This document shows positions 33,701 to 48,700 of a DNA stretch of 62,000 nucleotides, in pieces. Position 1 is the first letter of the stretch. Each line of letters begins with the position of its first letter. The DNA is taken from contig RPFO01000080.1 in the NCBI GenBank assembly GCA_009746045.1, positions 3,050,251 to 3,112,250 of the forward strand, in the 5' to 3' direction. This DNA is from Mesostigma viride. Taxonomy: Eukaryota > Streptophyta > Mesostigmatophyceae > Mesostigmatales > Mesostigmataceae. Below the pieces are notes generated by a model that saw only the letters and a list, made by a program, of their open reading frames with translations, was not told the DNA's origin and searched no databases. The position numbers were made by a program, and so were the translations under genes.

Positions 33701-36700
33701 GAGCGACCACTTTACCATATTGGTCATCAGCTCGCTCATCCCTCGCCGGGCGAAGCACCTTCTGAGGGAGAAGGATGACTCGAGCTTCTACTCTTTGTGT
33801 CGGTGAGTGGGGCATGTGGGGCCATGACTGTTTGCAGGTGCTGATGGCACGACTCTGCCGGGTTTCTTTCGCCCATTCCCTTGCAGTGTTCTCAGCGTAC
33901 ATTAGAGTTCGTACGATGGGTTAGAGGCTTCACCTGCCTTAGTAATCGGCAGCCTTTAGTCGTGCACCTGGCGATGGAGCATGTAGGGAGGAAGAATAGC
34001 ATTTGCTTTATGTTTTCCTGCCTGCCGGCGCTGGTGTAGGGCGATCTGTCCCACATCGGACTTTACAAGAAGCATCTACAGGTGCGCCACATGTGCTCAC
34101 GTTTGTCCTGCAGGGAAGGCTGTGCTTATCACACCAGAAGTACCGCCATGCCTGCCTGCCTTTATTTGTGAGATTTTGGCTGCTAGACGTGATTTGTTGC
34201 TTAGCTGCTCGTATATTTCATTTTCTGCTGCTGGCCAAGGCCAAGCTTCTATCCCTGATGTCTTTTCACTGCCCACTTGGCAGAAAGCCGCAAGCACGCA
34301 CCGAGACCATGCACTGGCCTGCATCGCACCTCGTTGCCGATCTGCTGTCATGCTTGCAATCCGTGTCCCTGCAGGGAGCTGCGCCAAATGTACTTCTTCA
34401 TGCTGGGCCTGGGGGAGAAGCCCTATGTGGGCGGACCTGTGGAGCTGGCCGCACACCTTGTTCGCTTCCGTCGGCGGAAGCCTGTGGAATCTAGCTGGCA
34501 GACGTGCCTCCTGCACAACAAAGACACGGCAGCACAGATACGTGAGAAAGCTGGGACGAGCCAATCCGCTGGGGTGTCTACATACGAGGATTCCCTCAGC
34601 CTGCTGCACAAGTGGGCCGCCCGACGCCCAGATGGCACCCTGGACGAGTTTGAGTTTGTCATTGAATCAAGCGACAACCCGGAACTCAAACGCTTTGGCG
34701 ACAGCATCAAGGTGGCTGCTCTCGTGATGTACCTGCAGGAATGCACGCTGGCTATGTGTTGCTGACTAGAGTGATTACGCGACACGCTGCCTGCCCCGCG
34801 CTGCACCGAGATACCATACCTCGCTCATGCTCGGGAGGTGTGCGTCTCTCTTTTCCAGGGTGAAACGTTTGCAGGGGAATCGCAGTAGGCTGTCGAGTAC
34901 GAGGCGAACACTGCAGATCGAGCCAGGGTGGGAATGGATATGTGCTTACCGCCCTTCCCGCATAGAGAAGGATAGCTACAAGGTTGTATGAAGGAGAGTC
35001 AGCCTTTGTTTGCTTTGTTACTTAGCTTGAGTGTCTTGTTTCTGGACAGCCAGGGAAAGATCGATCACATACGCTGTGAAAGATCGATCGCATACGCTCT
35101 GTGGCCGCGGTTTGGCATCACGATCCTGAAACGTTCCCCTGGTTCATCAGCCAGGTTTGTCTCTTCCCATCCAGTGCACCGGCGCAATCATGCTACTACG
35201 TGGATGTACCGTGTTGGCCTGACGATTTAAAACCGTAATTCACTTCCTGCCACGCACTTCCCGGTTTTGAAACCATGGGACACGTCTCGTTCTATCCCTC
35301 CCACTCCCAGGTTCGCTTCTGGTACCTGCCTTCCCACCCCATCGACACGCTGAAGAAGGTGGACTGGCCCCTGGAGCAGCAGCTTAAGGTGTTCAACAAG
35401 GGACGGCTCATGCCCTACGAGTTTGTGCCCAGGTGAGGCAGGCAGGCAGAGAACTTAGCCACTCATAGCTGTCTATTCGAGCAAGTTTCAAGGGCCTTGT
35501 AAGGTTTTCTAGGCTGGCAATGTCCCTGGTTCGTGCACCAGTACACCGCATGCCTCACCTGCATTATAGACCGTAAATGCTGGCAGCGGTGGTGTTGTCC
35601 TCCGGGCCATACTGTCCCTGCTTATATGCCCAGCCACCCGCCTGCCCAGCCACCTGCTGCCCACCCGCCTGCCCACCCCCTTGCCAACCTACCCAGATGG
35701 CAGACTGCCGCACAACGCGGAGGCAATACCTGAATTTGCGATGTTGGCAAATATCCTTGCTGCCCTCTCAGAAGGCCGTGTAATGTGCTCAGTACTGGAC
35801 AAGCTGGTTGGTAAGGGTTTAAACTGGCCGCTGGCTATGGAGTGCCGTTTTAGCTCACGCGATATCTCAGGAGTTTCCAAATATCGCTTGCAGATCTGGG
35901 ATAAGGATGTCAAGGCATCGTGGGCACCGGGGGGGGGGGGGGGGGGGGCCGACGAGAGCAGAGCGATGACGGTTCTCGTTGCCAACGGATGTAACCAAGC
36001 TGCAGGCGCCCTTTGGAGATGCGTGGATGGTCACGCCGTTGTTCCCAGCAGTACTCCTATACCACACTTCTATACAACCTTCCACTCCTATACTACGGAG
36101 CCTGAAATGAAATGTAAACGAAAACAAATCCCGTTCTGTGGAATCTCTCGACGTAAACCAGATTTCGGTGGGCCTGATGCTATCAGTTTATCATGATAAG
36201 TGCTTGTTTTCACTGTGTTAACGATCCCCTACGACCCCCCTCTACGATTTCGTCTATTTGCTTTTGGCAACGATCCCCCTGACCCCTCTGTCTTGCTTTA
36301 TTATGCGCTTGCTGTAATTCCGCCCAACCTTGGGGGCGTGCAGCGTGCTCCTGACGATGGGAGTCAAAGCCGTGAACGACCCATCACTGGAGGAGGATCT
36401 CATGCGTGTGCGAGGGGCAATCTTCCTCGGCAGCAACCGCTCCGTCCTTGACACAAAGTGGGGACTGGACCCTCCCCTGGCGGAGTGCCTGCAGCGCAGC
36501 CTGGGACTGGGTCGCTCCAAGATCATGGAGCGTGGCTTGCTGGGGCGCCTCCTTCATTGGCTGTCTGGCTGCCAGGACTACGAGGAGAAGGTGACAGGAT
36601 GTTGCGGGCGTGTTCACCCGTAGATATAATATGCCTTCAATATTTATTGTTTGGCACACCAGAAATTATCTTTACACGTATGAGTGTCATCGAGGACATT

Positions 36701-39700
36701 TCGCACAGCCACCTCGGTCTGCCATCTAGAACCACCAGAGTTTGTAGCTCCAGAATGTGCCGTGGTAACCCAGGGCGTACTGGGGAAATGGCCAGGGTTG
36801 GACTAAGCTGACTGCTGTCATATAGAGATGCTTTTTCACGGGATGGTGGTCAGTACCGCGGTTTCCTTTAGTCATATGCTTCCCTAGCTCAGCAGATTGA
36901 TGATGCCTGCATGGGTTTATGTGCTACTACGCTCGTAGTGAGTCATTCTTGGGTGATTGTTTTCATCGCTCACTTGGGTTGGTGGGTTATTAGCGTGGAG
37001 CAATACCCTATGCTTGCCGCAACACTTGGTACGCACGGCTAACCCTCACGTGAACGCCCTGACCTCTGCTCCCTGCAGCAGAGCATGAGATGTCCCCAAA
37101 GACAATGCCATGATGACCAAAGATGCACCCACAGTTATGCCAGACTCTCCTCGTGCGTAGTTTCGAATGCAGCTGTGGCTTGCCTCCGGGCATGAGGGAA
37201 GACGGGTGTCTCTGCCCCCTTCCCAGTGTGCAACATACAGAGATGAAAAGCACTTCAACTCTGAAATATTGTGCTCCGTGACTCCCAACGGGAGCGCTTG
37301 TTTAATTAATAAATAACCAAAGATTCGCAGGGCTCTGGGTGACTAGCTGCCAATGTGTGAACACAGTTTGTCATGCCTTGCTGTTGCTGCCCATGCAGAA
37401 GCCTTCTGCCTTTCACGGCAGTGCCCTATGTTTTATCCCACTTATGTTTTAACGCACACCCCCTGTGTTTTGCATGGTGCCTTTTGTTTTAATTCAAATA
37501 TAATTTATAATTCTGCTCTACACGCCATCAGCCCAACGAGGTGGTCTTGGGCTTGCCGTTTGAGGGGGCCAACCCCCAAAAGGGGCTTGATGGGCCCCTA
37601 TTCAAGGAGATGACACATGGGAAGTCCACCAGATACACTGCAGGAGCCAAGGTGGTGGTCAGGGCAAAGGGGAACTCTTCAGACGAACCCATCACTATAG
37701 TGGGTACCATTGTGGCCTTCAAGCCCCATCTGGGCAAGCGGGGCACAGACTTTGACCCTGACAAGGAAAAGCTGAAGGTAGAAGGCAAGGAGTACTGGGG
37801 GGGTTCCGGCACGGCCGGGTGGTACCCCAGTGGCAAGGGTGCGACCGAGTGCATTATTCTTCTGCGCCGCGAGCCCCCATCCCTTTTCCCCTGCCCGGAG
37901 GGGGTGGCCGGATCTCCCCACCTGTGGGAGGTGTCCTCCAGGTAAATCCACACGGTTGGAGCTGGGAATAAGCTCGCTCGCAATGAAACGATGAGCATTG
38001 CAGCGTTGGGCATTGGACTGGGTGCCTGCTGGGGGCCATGATGATTACGAGGCAGGAGGCTTTCAGCTGTGGTGGATGTTCCTTCTTTTTTTCAAGAAAA
38101 GGGGGGGGGGGGGGGGGGAAGAATTGATGAGCTCTGCTTGTTTTACGGCTGCATGCGATACAGGCTCAAAGGAGACCAACCTGCTGTAGGTAGCATAGCT
38201 AGCTCTAGCAACCATCACCTGGGTACTGCACCGACCTCAATTGTGGTGCCGGAATGTTGTTCCGACTAGTAGCTTTTGCATCCGTCACCTGAGTTTGTGT
38301 AACTCACGGTGGTGCTGTACTGTCTCAAGTTTGAACCGACCCGCACCTGTTAATGCAAGCACCTTAAGGCGCAACGCGCCTGTCGGCACTGTGACAAGTG
38401 TACTTGTAGCAGGTGCCGGTGTCTAGGGAGGTCTCTTTGCAGCTCATGTGTCAAGGCGGCCAAATTTACAGCCTGCGCGTGGAACGTCGTGCTTTTCCTT
38501 CTCCCCTCCAGGGACCTGCGGGAGGGTGAGGACCCTGAAGTCTGGATTTCAAAAGAGCTGGCGAATGTCCCTGGGTCCCTGGCACCACATAAGGGAGCTT
38601 CCTGGCCCCCTTCCACCGTGGTGTGCCACCAGCCGGTTGAAGGTCCCTCGGAGAGCGCTACCCACTTGGTCCTGACGGCCACAGGATCCCAGACGGCCGT
38701 GAAGTGGGCGATGTGGCAGCAGGTACGAGCACGGTGTGGCTTGGGCACTCAAGGTGTGGCGTGGCACTGCCGCAGGCGCCGTGTAGGACTGCGTAGGGGA
38801 AGGGTAGAGCGGAGAGCATCGCGTACATAGACTGTCGTTGCAGGCCAGTTTTGGGTGAACGATCGTTGCAGGCCAGTTTTGGGTGGACTGTCGTTACAGG
38901 CCAGTTTTGGGTAGACGGCCATTGCAGGCCAGTTTTGGGTGGACTGTCATTGCAGGCCGTTTTGGGTGGACGGTTGTTACAGGCCAGTTTTGGGTAGACG
39001 GTTGTTACAGGCCACTTTTGGGTAGATTGTTGTTGCAGGCCAGTTTTGCCCATAAAGGCGTGACTTGATAGCCTGGGCAGCGTTGGGGACGGAGGTGAGA
39101 AAAAGAAAGAACGCTTGAAGTAGTCTCAGACTGGATTCATGGTCAGAGGATTATGAATGCATGGACAAGAGCAAAGGCAAGGACAGATGCTGTGGACGTA
39201 TACTAAGGCCTTAAAGGCGGCCGTGTTGTGTCCGTATACTAAGGCAGCAAGGGCAGCTGTGGTCCTCCTCCGTATGCATTATAACCCTTGCATTGGGATT
39301 AATTCATTATTTAAGGTCCTCCTCCGTATGCATTATAACCCTTGCATTGGGATTAATTCATTATTTAAGGTCCTCCTCCGTATGCATTATAACCCTTGCA
39401 TTGGGATTAATTCATTATTTAAGGTCCTCCTCCGTATGCATTATAACCCTTGCATTGGGATTAGTTCATTATTGAATAGCGCGTGACTTGCTTTGGCATG
39501 GGGCGGTGGTGAGGGATGCCAGCTGACGTGCTTCATCGTTATTTAATAGCGCGGGACCTTGGATGCGTCGGTCTGGTGAGTATTCGCAGAACGCTGCAAA
39601 GCCCTGCAACCCCATGGTGCGCCGCCGAGTGTTCCTGCGAGACGCGGCGCCAGGTGCCGCGGAACCGACAGCTACCTGCCCTGAGAGGGAGCTGGCCTCC

Positions 39701-42700
39701 CTGGCCATGTCGGCTCACCTGTGTGAGAACTCCCAGACGGAGTTCCGATTCCCAGGCTTCCCTGTGCACAAACCGGGGTCCTACCGCATCGAGTACTCGC
39801 TGGAGGAGCCTCAGCTGCCCTGGAGCAAGGAGCTTCCCCGGCCAGTTCACAACGCTTGCTTCGAGGCTGTTGGTGGGTCACCTGTTCTTGTTATTGGGAT
39901 CGGCAATCGAGCGTCGTCATCGACATTGTGCCATGTGTCATGCCGCACATGCATGTTGGGGGGCACATGCAGATGGGGCATGCAGGCGGCGGGGGAGATG
40001 ACATGCATGCATGTGGCAACATGCATGTATGTGGAGACATGCACGCATGTGTGTGCGGTGCAAGCAGAACGTGCATTTGCAAACTTTGAAGGCTCATGCA
40101 TGAGTCCGTGTCACAGTACACATGACGTGTCCATCCTGACTTCTCATTGCCTGCCTCCCCACACGCGATGCCTGCATGCCTGCTTTCGCAGTCGGCCCTC
40201 CCAAGACCTTTGACCTCGACTTCCCAAGCCTGTCGTGCATGCCAGTCCCTGGACCCAGCACCCAAGCGGGCCCCCTGCCTGCTGTGCGGCTGAACGAGCC
40301 CTTTGAGGTGGCCGTTAGCTTTTTCGACAAGGAGAGGGCAGCTGATGATGAGGGGGATACCAACCGCAATGCCTGCACCGAGTTTGACCCTGCTGGGTTG
40401 CGCGTGAAGGCGCTGCTGGGCCATGGGGACGCACTTGGTGCCGTGCATGCGCTGGTGGGCGCGCCAAGCACCCATGGGAAAGGGCAACCCCTGTGTGCAA
40501 CACTGCTGCTGAGCCGCGTGGACGCCCACCGCCCTGCCAGGGTCCCACTCAAGGGCATTGTACAGACCGTAATGTTTACTCTGGAAGGGCCCTCGCAGAA
40601 ATTCCCCCCGTTCCTGCGGCAGCTTCTGCTTCTCCCCGGTGAGCCTTTTGGAGTGTGCCCAGGGCCTTGCGTCCGTCCGTATATATGGTGAATGGCTGCC
40701 GCACGGGACCGTTGATCCTCACATTTTTGTTCAGGAAGAAAACATGATGATCCCGTGCCATTTTAAATTTCCTTCTTCAAGCATACCTAATCCCGATGAA
40801 AAGTGTTTGCCTCGTGTCTACTTACACAAGTTCCTTGAACATTGCCCCTTCCAGTAGTATTTCTGTTTGACTGTCCGCATTCAAGCAGAAAGGCTACTGG
40901 AAGGGGCAACGTTCAACAAACTTGTGTGTCCAACGACTCAGCTGTGAAGAGCATTGCCCTCGACCTGATCACAACAGAAAATTCACTGGGTGTTTGAACA
41001 CCCGAAGCACGTATAAATGGCCAAATGCTGCCTGTTTTGATACCACTTTTACTTCAACATCATCCCACAAATACAACACTAGGATATATGTATTCATTGA
41101 GAATGAGAAATTACTGAGGTGAGAGTGGCTATAACATATATGGTAGTATAGTTGCGTATGGAGGTAGCTCGGGTGCGTACTGACCCCTGCAGCATTCGTG
41201 GTCAACCAGGGAAGCCCTGTGATCATGCACAAGTCATGATATGTGGTATATGTGGTGAAGTGGCGCCCACTAGCTTACCAAGTCTGCTCTTGACAGCAGC
41301 TTAGGAATTATCGCCAGGATAATGTTACAGGATCAGCCCCCTCTTGGCCAGCATTCCTGAGGCTGCGAGTGTCATGTGCCCATTCCTTTCTTAATCTACT
41401 GATTTCCAGGACGTGTGTGGCTCTGGAAAATCAATATTTTATGAGGAGAATTCCTGTTCAACCTTAAATGTTTTCAACCCACTCGCTTCTCTTAATCCCC
41501 CTGTCGTGTTGTTACCTGGCGTCTTGAAGCAGGCCCTGCAGTGTCACAAACGTCAGGAGACACCAGCAACACTGGGGGCGAGGCAGACTTTGTGGGCCTG
41601 GAGGGCACCCACAATGTGGTCAACCACGAGGGGACCCTCAGCTTCAAGGTGCGCTTCCATGACTCCGAAGGCAACGAGACGCGCTGCTTCCTGCCCCATT
41701 CGCGCGTGAAGCTTCGCATCACCTGCGCAAGGGAGGGGGCTCCGCCTGAGGTGCTCCTGGAGCGGTGCGCTCTGTTTGGGGAGGATGGCAGCCTGACGGC
41801 TGTTCCTGAGCAAGTTATTTCCAAAGCAGCCGCCAATGCATGCCAGGGAGCCCTGGTGCTGGACGAGGAGGGCGACATTGCTGTACGTGACCTGAGATTC
41901 AGCCTGGACTTTTCTGGGCAGGACCCCGCTGTGGGGAGATCAGCCAACCATGTTCAAGCGGTGGACATACGTGTGTCGCTGGAGGTGCCCCCTGCTGGGC
42001 GTTTGAGCATCACTGGTGCTGGAAAAGCCGAGGCAGCACCCAGTGAGATCTCCGAGCGCAGGCCGGCGCAAGGTACGGAGTGGTCCACGATCACCAAGGC
42101 CAAGACGCTCCAGGTACTCCCGAGCAGCCGCCCCAGCAGGGTGCGCCTCTGCTACCAGGATGGAAAAATATGGCGGGAGAGCCTTGTTCCTTCCGGGCGC
42201 AGGGCGGAGGGGGGGACGGCCCGCACCAAAGAATTTCAGTTGCAACGAGTAGTCGCGGGCCAGAGCCTGCCCCAACTGGCCATCCGTGTGGAAACGGAAG
42301 CTGGGCAGAAGTTGCTGGGGCCAGACCTGGAGGGTGAGGGCCATAAGGCTGCCGAGCCAGCGAGGGAAATGCCTGACTTTGAACGTGAGTTTGCGTTCAA
42401 GTTGGTGGCGGCAGGTGGCAAGTACAGCTCGACCCCAGCCTTTCAGTCGCATGGCGTGCTTCCACGGTGGGAACTGCCATGCGAGGCGGGTCGTCATGTT
42501 TGGGAGTTCAAGGTCCGATTGACACGCAGGGCGGCTCCGCCGGGTGTCAGCCAGCCCTTGCAGGGCAAGGAGCCGCGGGAGTGGCCGGCGCTGGAGTTGA
42601 AGCAGAAGATCCGGGTGGTGGTGTGCGTGGACGCTGGTGAGCCGCGTGGGAAGACCCACCAACACGTCTCTGTAGGACGACGCACGCTCCTTGGAGAAGA

Positions 42701-45700
42701 ACTACATAAGTCCCAAATGGATCAGTATCAGTTCTTGAACGTGCCAGCTATCGTGACCAGGTGTACGAGGGCCCTTACCTGATGAAGTGCAGCAGGTCTT
42801 TTGTGTTGACAGCAGGTGGCAGTTGGGTGGCCATTAGGGTCGAATGCGTTTGGTCGCACGTGCTTACTCCTGGGAGGCAAGCTTCAGTACGCCTTTTGTC
42901 ATTACTGCTAGAAAGTAATGTTGTGGGGCGCTCCCAGATGCAACTGCGTTTGTACTTAACTCTGCAACGATGATGGTGCCTGCTAGGGCAGGCTGGGAAA
43001 GCCATGCCTGTAGGGCATATGCGAGGTAGCTGGGCAATCAGGTGGTCTTCCTGGAGAAGCTTGCAAGTCTTTTATGTCAAGGCATGGCATGAAGCCTCAC
43101 GCTGGTGACTCGCTCTTTCACGTGTTGTGTCTGGAACAAGCTGGACATGGTTGCCTCTCACAAGCCCAACCCGCTGTTGATGTGATTCACTGGAGCAAAA
43201 CCTGTTGAAAATTCTTCACGGCCGCTGCATTGAACAAGTCTTTTCTGCTGACATGAGGGCTATTGTACACCGTTGTTGTGTTTGGTCTCTGCCGACGCGG
43301 CACATGTGCGGGGTTGGGGGCTGCATGCAGGCCCCCATGCCGGATGGTCCCTTGCTCAGATCCCTGACCTTGCGCCGGAAGGAAATGGAGTAGCGTCTGG
43401 TGCACAGCCGGTCGACATGGGGATGGGTGCCAGATCCCACCGTGGCCCGCCCCGGCTCACCCTGGGCCAGCCTCTGTCCCAGTCCGGCCTCGCGCTTGTG
43501 CCCGTGGACGAGTTTGGCAACGCCGTGGTGGTGGAGGAAGCACCCACGTTGCGGGTGGTGCCCCAAGGGGCTGCGGAGAACGGTCAGGAAACGGTCACGT
43601 TCCTGGCAGAGGCACTGCCCGTGGTCCTGCCAGGCTCTAAAGTCGATGGCGGGAAGGCGCCCGTTGGCGCTCCTGGGCCGGTGGGGCATGAAGTGGCGCC
43701 CATGGACACCCTGCCAGGGTCCTACCTGCGCAAGGTCGCCGGCGCCCATGGCCAGCCCAGCAACTACTTTTGCTTCTGCAGCGCCTCGGAGGCGTACCTG
43801 TACCGACAAGAGCCGCTTCCGTCATCGACCACAGCGTCGTCATCCACAGGCCAGTCCACAGGTCAGTCGTTATCGACCACATCCTCGTCGTCCACAGGGC
43901 AGTACACAGGGCAGTCGTCATCGACCACATCATCGTCGGCCACCGGGCAGTCCACAGGGGTGTTGTCGTCAACCGGCTTTGCCCTGGAGTTGTCCAGCGA
44001 GGATGGGGCGACCTCCAGGGTGGATGTGGACATCGCCAACCCAGGTATTGGGGGCGGTTACTTCATCTGCGTCCATGGAATGCCGTACGAACACCTGATG
44101 TCGTGGCAAGAGCATACGGGGGTGTGGGCGGAGGTCAGGGTGCTCCTGCCTGGGGGCCACAGCGTTCGCGCGTTTGATGAACGCCGGGACATCCGGCACA
44201 TGCTCCTTGAAGCCGGGAGCCCTGGGCTGCAGTTGCAGGCTCGGGGCCAGCCTGGTTTCCCTCGAGTGCCTGCGCGGTTCAACCCACAGGAGGTGGAGCA
44301 GGCATGGGGCGGTTTTGGGGGGGCGGTCGCAGCAACGCCGGTCGTGCCAGCTGTCCATGCCCCAGGCGCCCTGGCTGCATCCCGGTTGGAGGATGGCACG
44401 TATCAATTCCCGCCATTCTTCACGGTCCACGAGGCTCCTAATGGCCCCATGGCTCACGGTGGCGTTGCCGCCAGCACTGTGGTGAGGGCGGAGATGGCAC
44501 ATGCTGGGGTCAACCCACCGCAGGTACGTGGAACAGCCAGGGTGGCTGTGGCAGCCTAGTTGCGTGGGATAATGCCTTAATGGGTGTCTCCCGCTGTGTT
44601 GTGGATGGAAAGGTCATGCGAAAGCAGAAACAGAGTTGGGACGGCACTGCACGGATGGCATGCATTAACTCTGGCTGTCTAGATAATGTTTTCATTCAAG
44701 CTGCCCGTGGTGGCAGACTCTTGACCACATGTGTGAAGCAATAGGCAGGAAGCCTCGTCTGCCTCCCAACGTGATTTCTAGTCACACTCTAGGGTGATGT
44801 ATCTGTTGGTACGAACCGGCCTGTCCAACGCTGCTGCCTGCCTGGTCTCTCCCCGCCTGCCCAGTTGACAGCAAACGCAAGGGGCTTTGCAGAACTTGCT
44901 ACGTGGCTGCGGCTGTGGTTTTCTTGGATAGCATCTTCACGCTGGGCCCTTGGAACGCAGGAGGTCATGCGACATACGGTTGATCGACAATGTCGGGTTT
45001 TGCCAAAATTTCAGGTGACCTGAACGGTTGCTCGTTGGTATACCCCATATGCTGGCTTCACACATGGTTCTATTTATAGCCTGCTGTCATGATGCGATAC
45101 CTCTGAGATGTGTGTGTGACACTGCCTCGGAGGTTCCGCTTGTAGTAGTATGCGCAGAGTGCGCTTGGCGATTCTGAGTCTATTTTGGTGGCACAGCTAA
45201 CTTTTGACCTTGATTCCCTTTGAAAATAGTTTGGCCGTTCGCCTAATGGAGCCTGGCCGCACCCGTACATATGTATGCATGACGTTGCCGCTGCATGGTG
45301 CAGGAGGCAACGGTGCAGTTTACCTGGCGGCGTAATCCCTACTTGGTGACACGGCTGGATATCTCGGTGGAGGGAGGGGGCCCATCAGAGCGCCATGTCG
45401 TGGCGGCCGGCTCTCCACTCCCTCCGTTTCAGGTGAGTGCGAACAAACTGCGGCTGTGCATGTCAGCTGTCCTTCTTGTGCAAAAATTGGGGGTCGATTG
45501 GTTTCATCCTGGCAATGTGGGGTAGCAAGCTAAATGCTTGGAAGTCGTGCTGGCGAAAATTGGCACAAAGGCCTCTGTAGTCCGCTTTAGAGCAGTTGCT
45601 TGTTGCGTGTCTATCCTGGCGTTGTCATGCATAGCGCTGGCTGCCTTTGTACTGGCTTCATCGTTCATGCGAGAGGCAGCTGGCATTTCATTAGGGGGTA

Positions 45701-48700
45701 GTGGGCACATATCACCTAGATTGTTATGGTCGACACAGGGTGTTCATAAATGTCCAGTCAGGATGCTTGCAGTAGCTCCCCTGGTGTATGCACTCACTTT
45801 GCTGTGCACAAACTATGTGCACAGGTACGTCTAAGTAAGAATGGTGCATCTTGGAACAAAGTAAACGGGCCAGAAGCTTCTCCAGGTCTTTTCCTAATGT
45901 TCAACTCCAGATTTCCTTGGTGTAAGCATAAATGAAGATAGTTATAGAAGTCTCGTTTTCTGGTAGGATGCTGACAGTCAACATCAGCTGCTTGGGCTTC
46001 TGTCATTTGGCCATTTCTCATACAGATCAAGCTGGAAGGGCAGGACGGGGCGACCCGCTTCGCCACTGTCAACGATGCCCCGAACCTGAGGGTCGACCTG
46101 GTGCCTGTTCGTGCCGGGGGCAGGAGCATGCGTCTCAGGCCCCCAAAGAATTTGGCGCCTGAGGAGGAGCTGCACTTCTCGCATCGATCCCTGCTGGAAA
46201 CCGCCGGGACCTACAGGGTCTCTGCGACGTGGTGGGATGCCAGAACACCAGACCCCAGCGCTGTTGTCACCAGTTTTTGTTTCATCGACATCATCCCTGG
46301 TAACTGCCGCAGTGAGATTGCCTGATTCCGATGGCAGCATCGCGTGCAAAAGCTTTCGCCCCTAGTGTTGTGACGTAATGGCATCATGCTGCTCGCAGAA
46401 CCAAAGGGCTGCTTTCTGCATTCTAGTTATGTTTCCGCACACGGGGCGAAGTGCTTACCTGGCCTTTGGGGGCACATGGGTTTGGGGAGAAAAGCATAAA
46501 TGCAGCAAGAGCAGCCGCCGTAACAGCAGCAACAGACCTGTACGTTTTTTAGCTTGCAAGTGCTTACAAGTGTGCCACCGATTTGTGCAGCGATGCTGAG
46601 AGTAATTTTGCTCGCCCTGAACACATCTGTGATGCGAGCAGCTGCCTCCTTTGCTTGTGTAGATTGGCCTTGAAAGTGCACTTACTTTCTGGACGTGTGA
46701 GGGATAGTATGCGAGAAAATGGTCAAGATTTGTATCGTTAGCAGTAATATAAATATCAGGAATTGGTAGCATTGGCTGCTTCTAGATAAGCAAGAGAATT
46801 CATGAGGCTGCTAGCCCGATCCAAGCTGCGGTGATCGGCCAGTGGAGCCGTTTGCTGATCTATGCTGCTGCCAACGGCATCACCACGGGTGCTGTACAAC
46901 CCTGGCGATTTTTAGCGGGTCAATTTCCCTGCTACCCCGTGCAAAGTGCCGTCACATCCCAATGCGTGGCGTGGATGTTCTTCATGATACTGCCGTGGTG
47001 GCCATGTACAGATGGCAAATAGCGTACGATGGCATAGCGTAGGATGGCAGTATGGATGGCATCACACTGGATGTTCGGATATTTTTAGGAGTTTCTTAGC
47101 GAGTGCGAACGTTTCTGGAATCAATATCAAACGCCATGTGGCAGCAGGGTGGCTATTGGTTACCTTCAGGTATGGACCCAAGGGAGCCTTTAGGAGCGAT
47201 CGCGAGCCCAGAAAGCAAATTTCAATAGGCGAGTGCGAGGCCGTTCGCCATCTAGTTTCTTGCCATCTCTATATGGCCACTACGGCATCTGCCCTCTGGC
47301 GTCTTCCTGTTTATCTTGCTGTTTGACTTGCTCTGTGGCGCTCTGTGTTTGCAGGGTTGTCATCATATCACAGTGCAGATTTGCGCACCAATCTTAACTG
47401 TCCAGCACGAACTGCCGGTGGATCTGCTTCTTCGCACCTGTTCATCTGCACAACATAACTGTCCAGGGAACGGTGTCGTGGGAAGACGTTTCTTAGAGTT
47501 TGCTGCTCGTGCGTTTGGCCTTGTTGCTGCATGTGCACAGGCCCCCCTGCCAAGCTGGCAACATCCAACTGGAGGCTTCGCTGCTGCGATAATTCGGGGC
47601 ATAAGCCCATTTTCGACCATCTGATGGTCCACTGCACTGACAGGTAAGAAATGAATCGATTGTTTCGTTACAACTGAATTGGTTGAAGGAATGAATTGAA
47701 GGAATGAATTGAAGGAATGAATCGGTTGTCTCGCTGGTCTCTGCTCTCACCCTTCATTATTTTTAGTGATCTGTGCGTGGCGAGATTCAATTGTGCCAGC
47801 TGTTGTTCTCCAGGAAAGTGGGGAAGGAATAAGTCAAGATATTATCAGTGTTACTGGCGTGGGTTCGGCTTTCCTTCCATGTGCAAAAGTAGATTTTGAT
47901 GGCGAACATTTTGTCGCTGGGTAGGCATGCTGAGCTGTTGGCTCCGTTGCTTGCCCAACCAGCGGACCATCCCGTGGGGACTCTCACTCTCTGTTGCCTG
48001 TTGGAAGACACCCTGCAGTGGCTGCAACACCGGCATGGGCATGTCCCCCTCGCTCACCGCTTCCCAGCAGACGCATATCATAGGCTCTGCCCAGTATGCT
48101 GCATGCAGTAGTAAGCATGGACTTAGCATGGAGTAAGCATGTGATTTCATAGCCCTGTCTTCATGTCGCCTTGCCAGCAGCGCGATGCTGAGAGCACCCA
48201 GGTAATGGCTCTCCTTGTTACTTGAACTTGTTGTTACAACAAACTTGTTGGTTGTCCTTTGGCTTCTTTACCTTCCCCATCCCCAACCCGCAGCCACGGC
48301 AACAATACCACTGAATACAGGGGAGGCGTGCAGCTGTCCGTGGTACCGATCTATATTCCAGCCGGCGGAGACGTGCAGGCGGCCGAGTATGCAATGCTGG
48401 CGGACGGCAACCCCATCTTTGAGATGCGGCGCGGGGAGTTGAACATCCCCCGGCAGTACCTGCGCGTGGGAGTGGGGCGTGTGGATGGCGACTATGCCCT
48501 GCGGGTGGAAACCGTGCCAGACACCCGGCAGCTGGAGCCCTTGCAGCTGGGGTTCAAATTCATCAACTTACATGGTTTGTCCCGTGAGGTGGAGAACGTC
48601 ACGCAGCGCATGTGGGACCAGCAAGGCACCTTGCTGCAGCGCCTCGCGGAGCATTATGTGAGAACGCAGGTGAATACGTGTGGAAAAAATGTACAGCGGG

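Noticed and set aside
34040-34081. A possible 42-base exon (GDLSHIGLYKKHLQ) between 33802 and 34375
   Set aside because: The readable frame does not fit the phase left by the exon before it; joining 33802 directly to 34375 gives CRELRQMYFF, which fits the family better.
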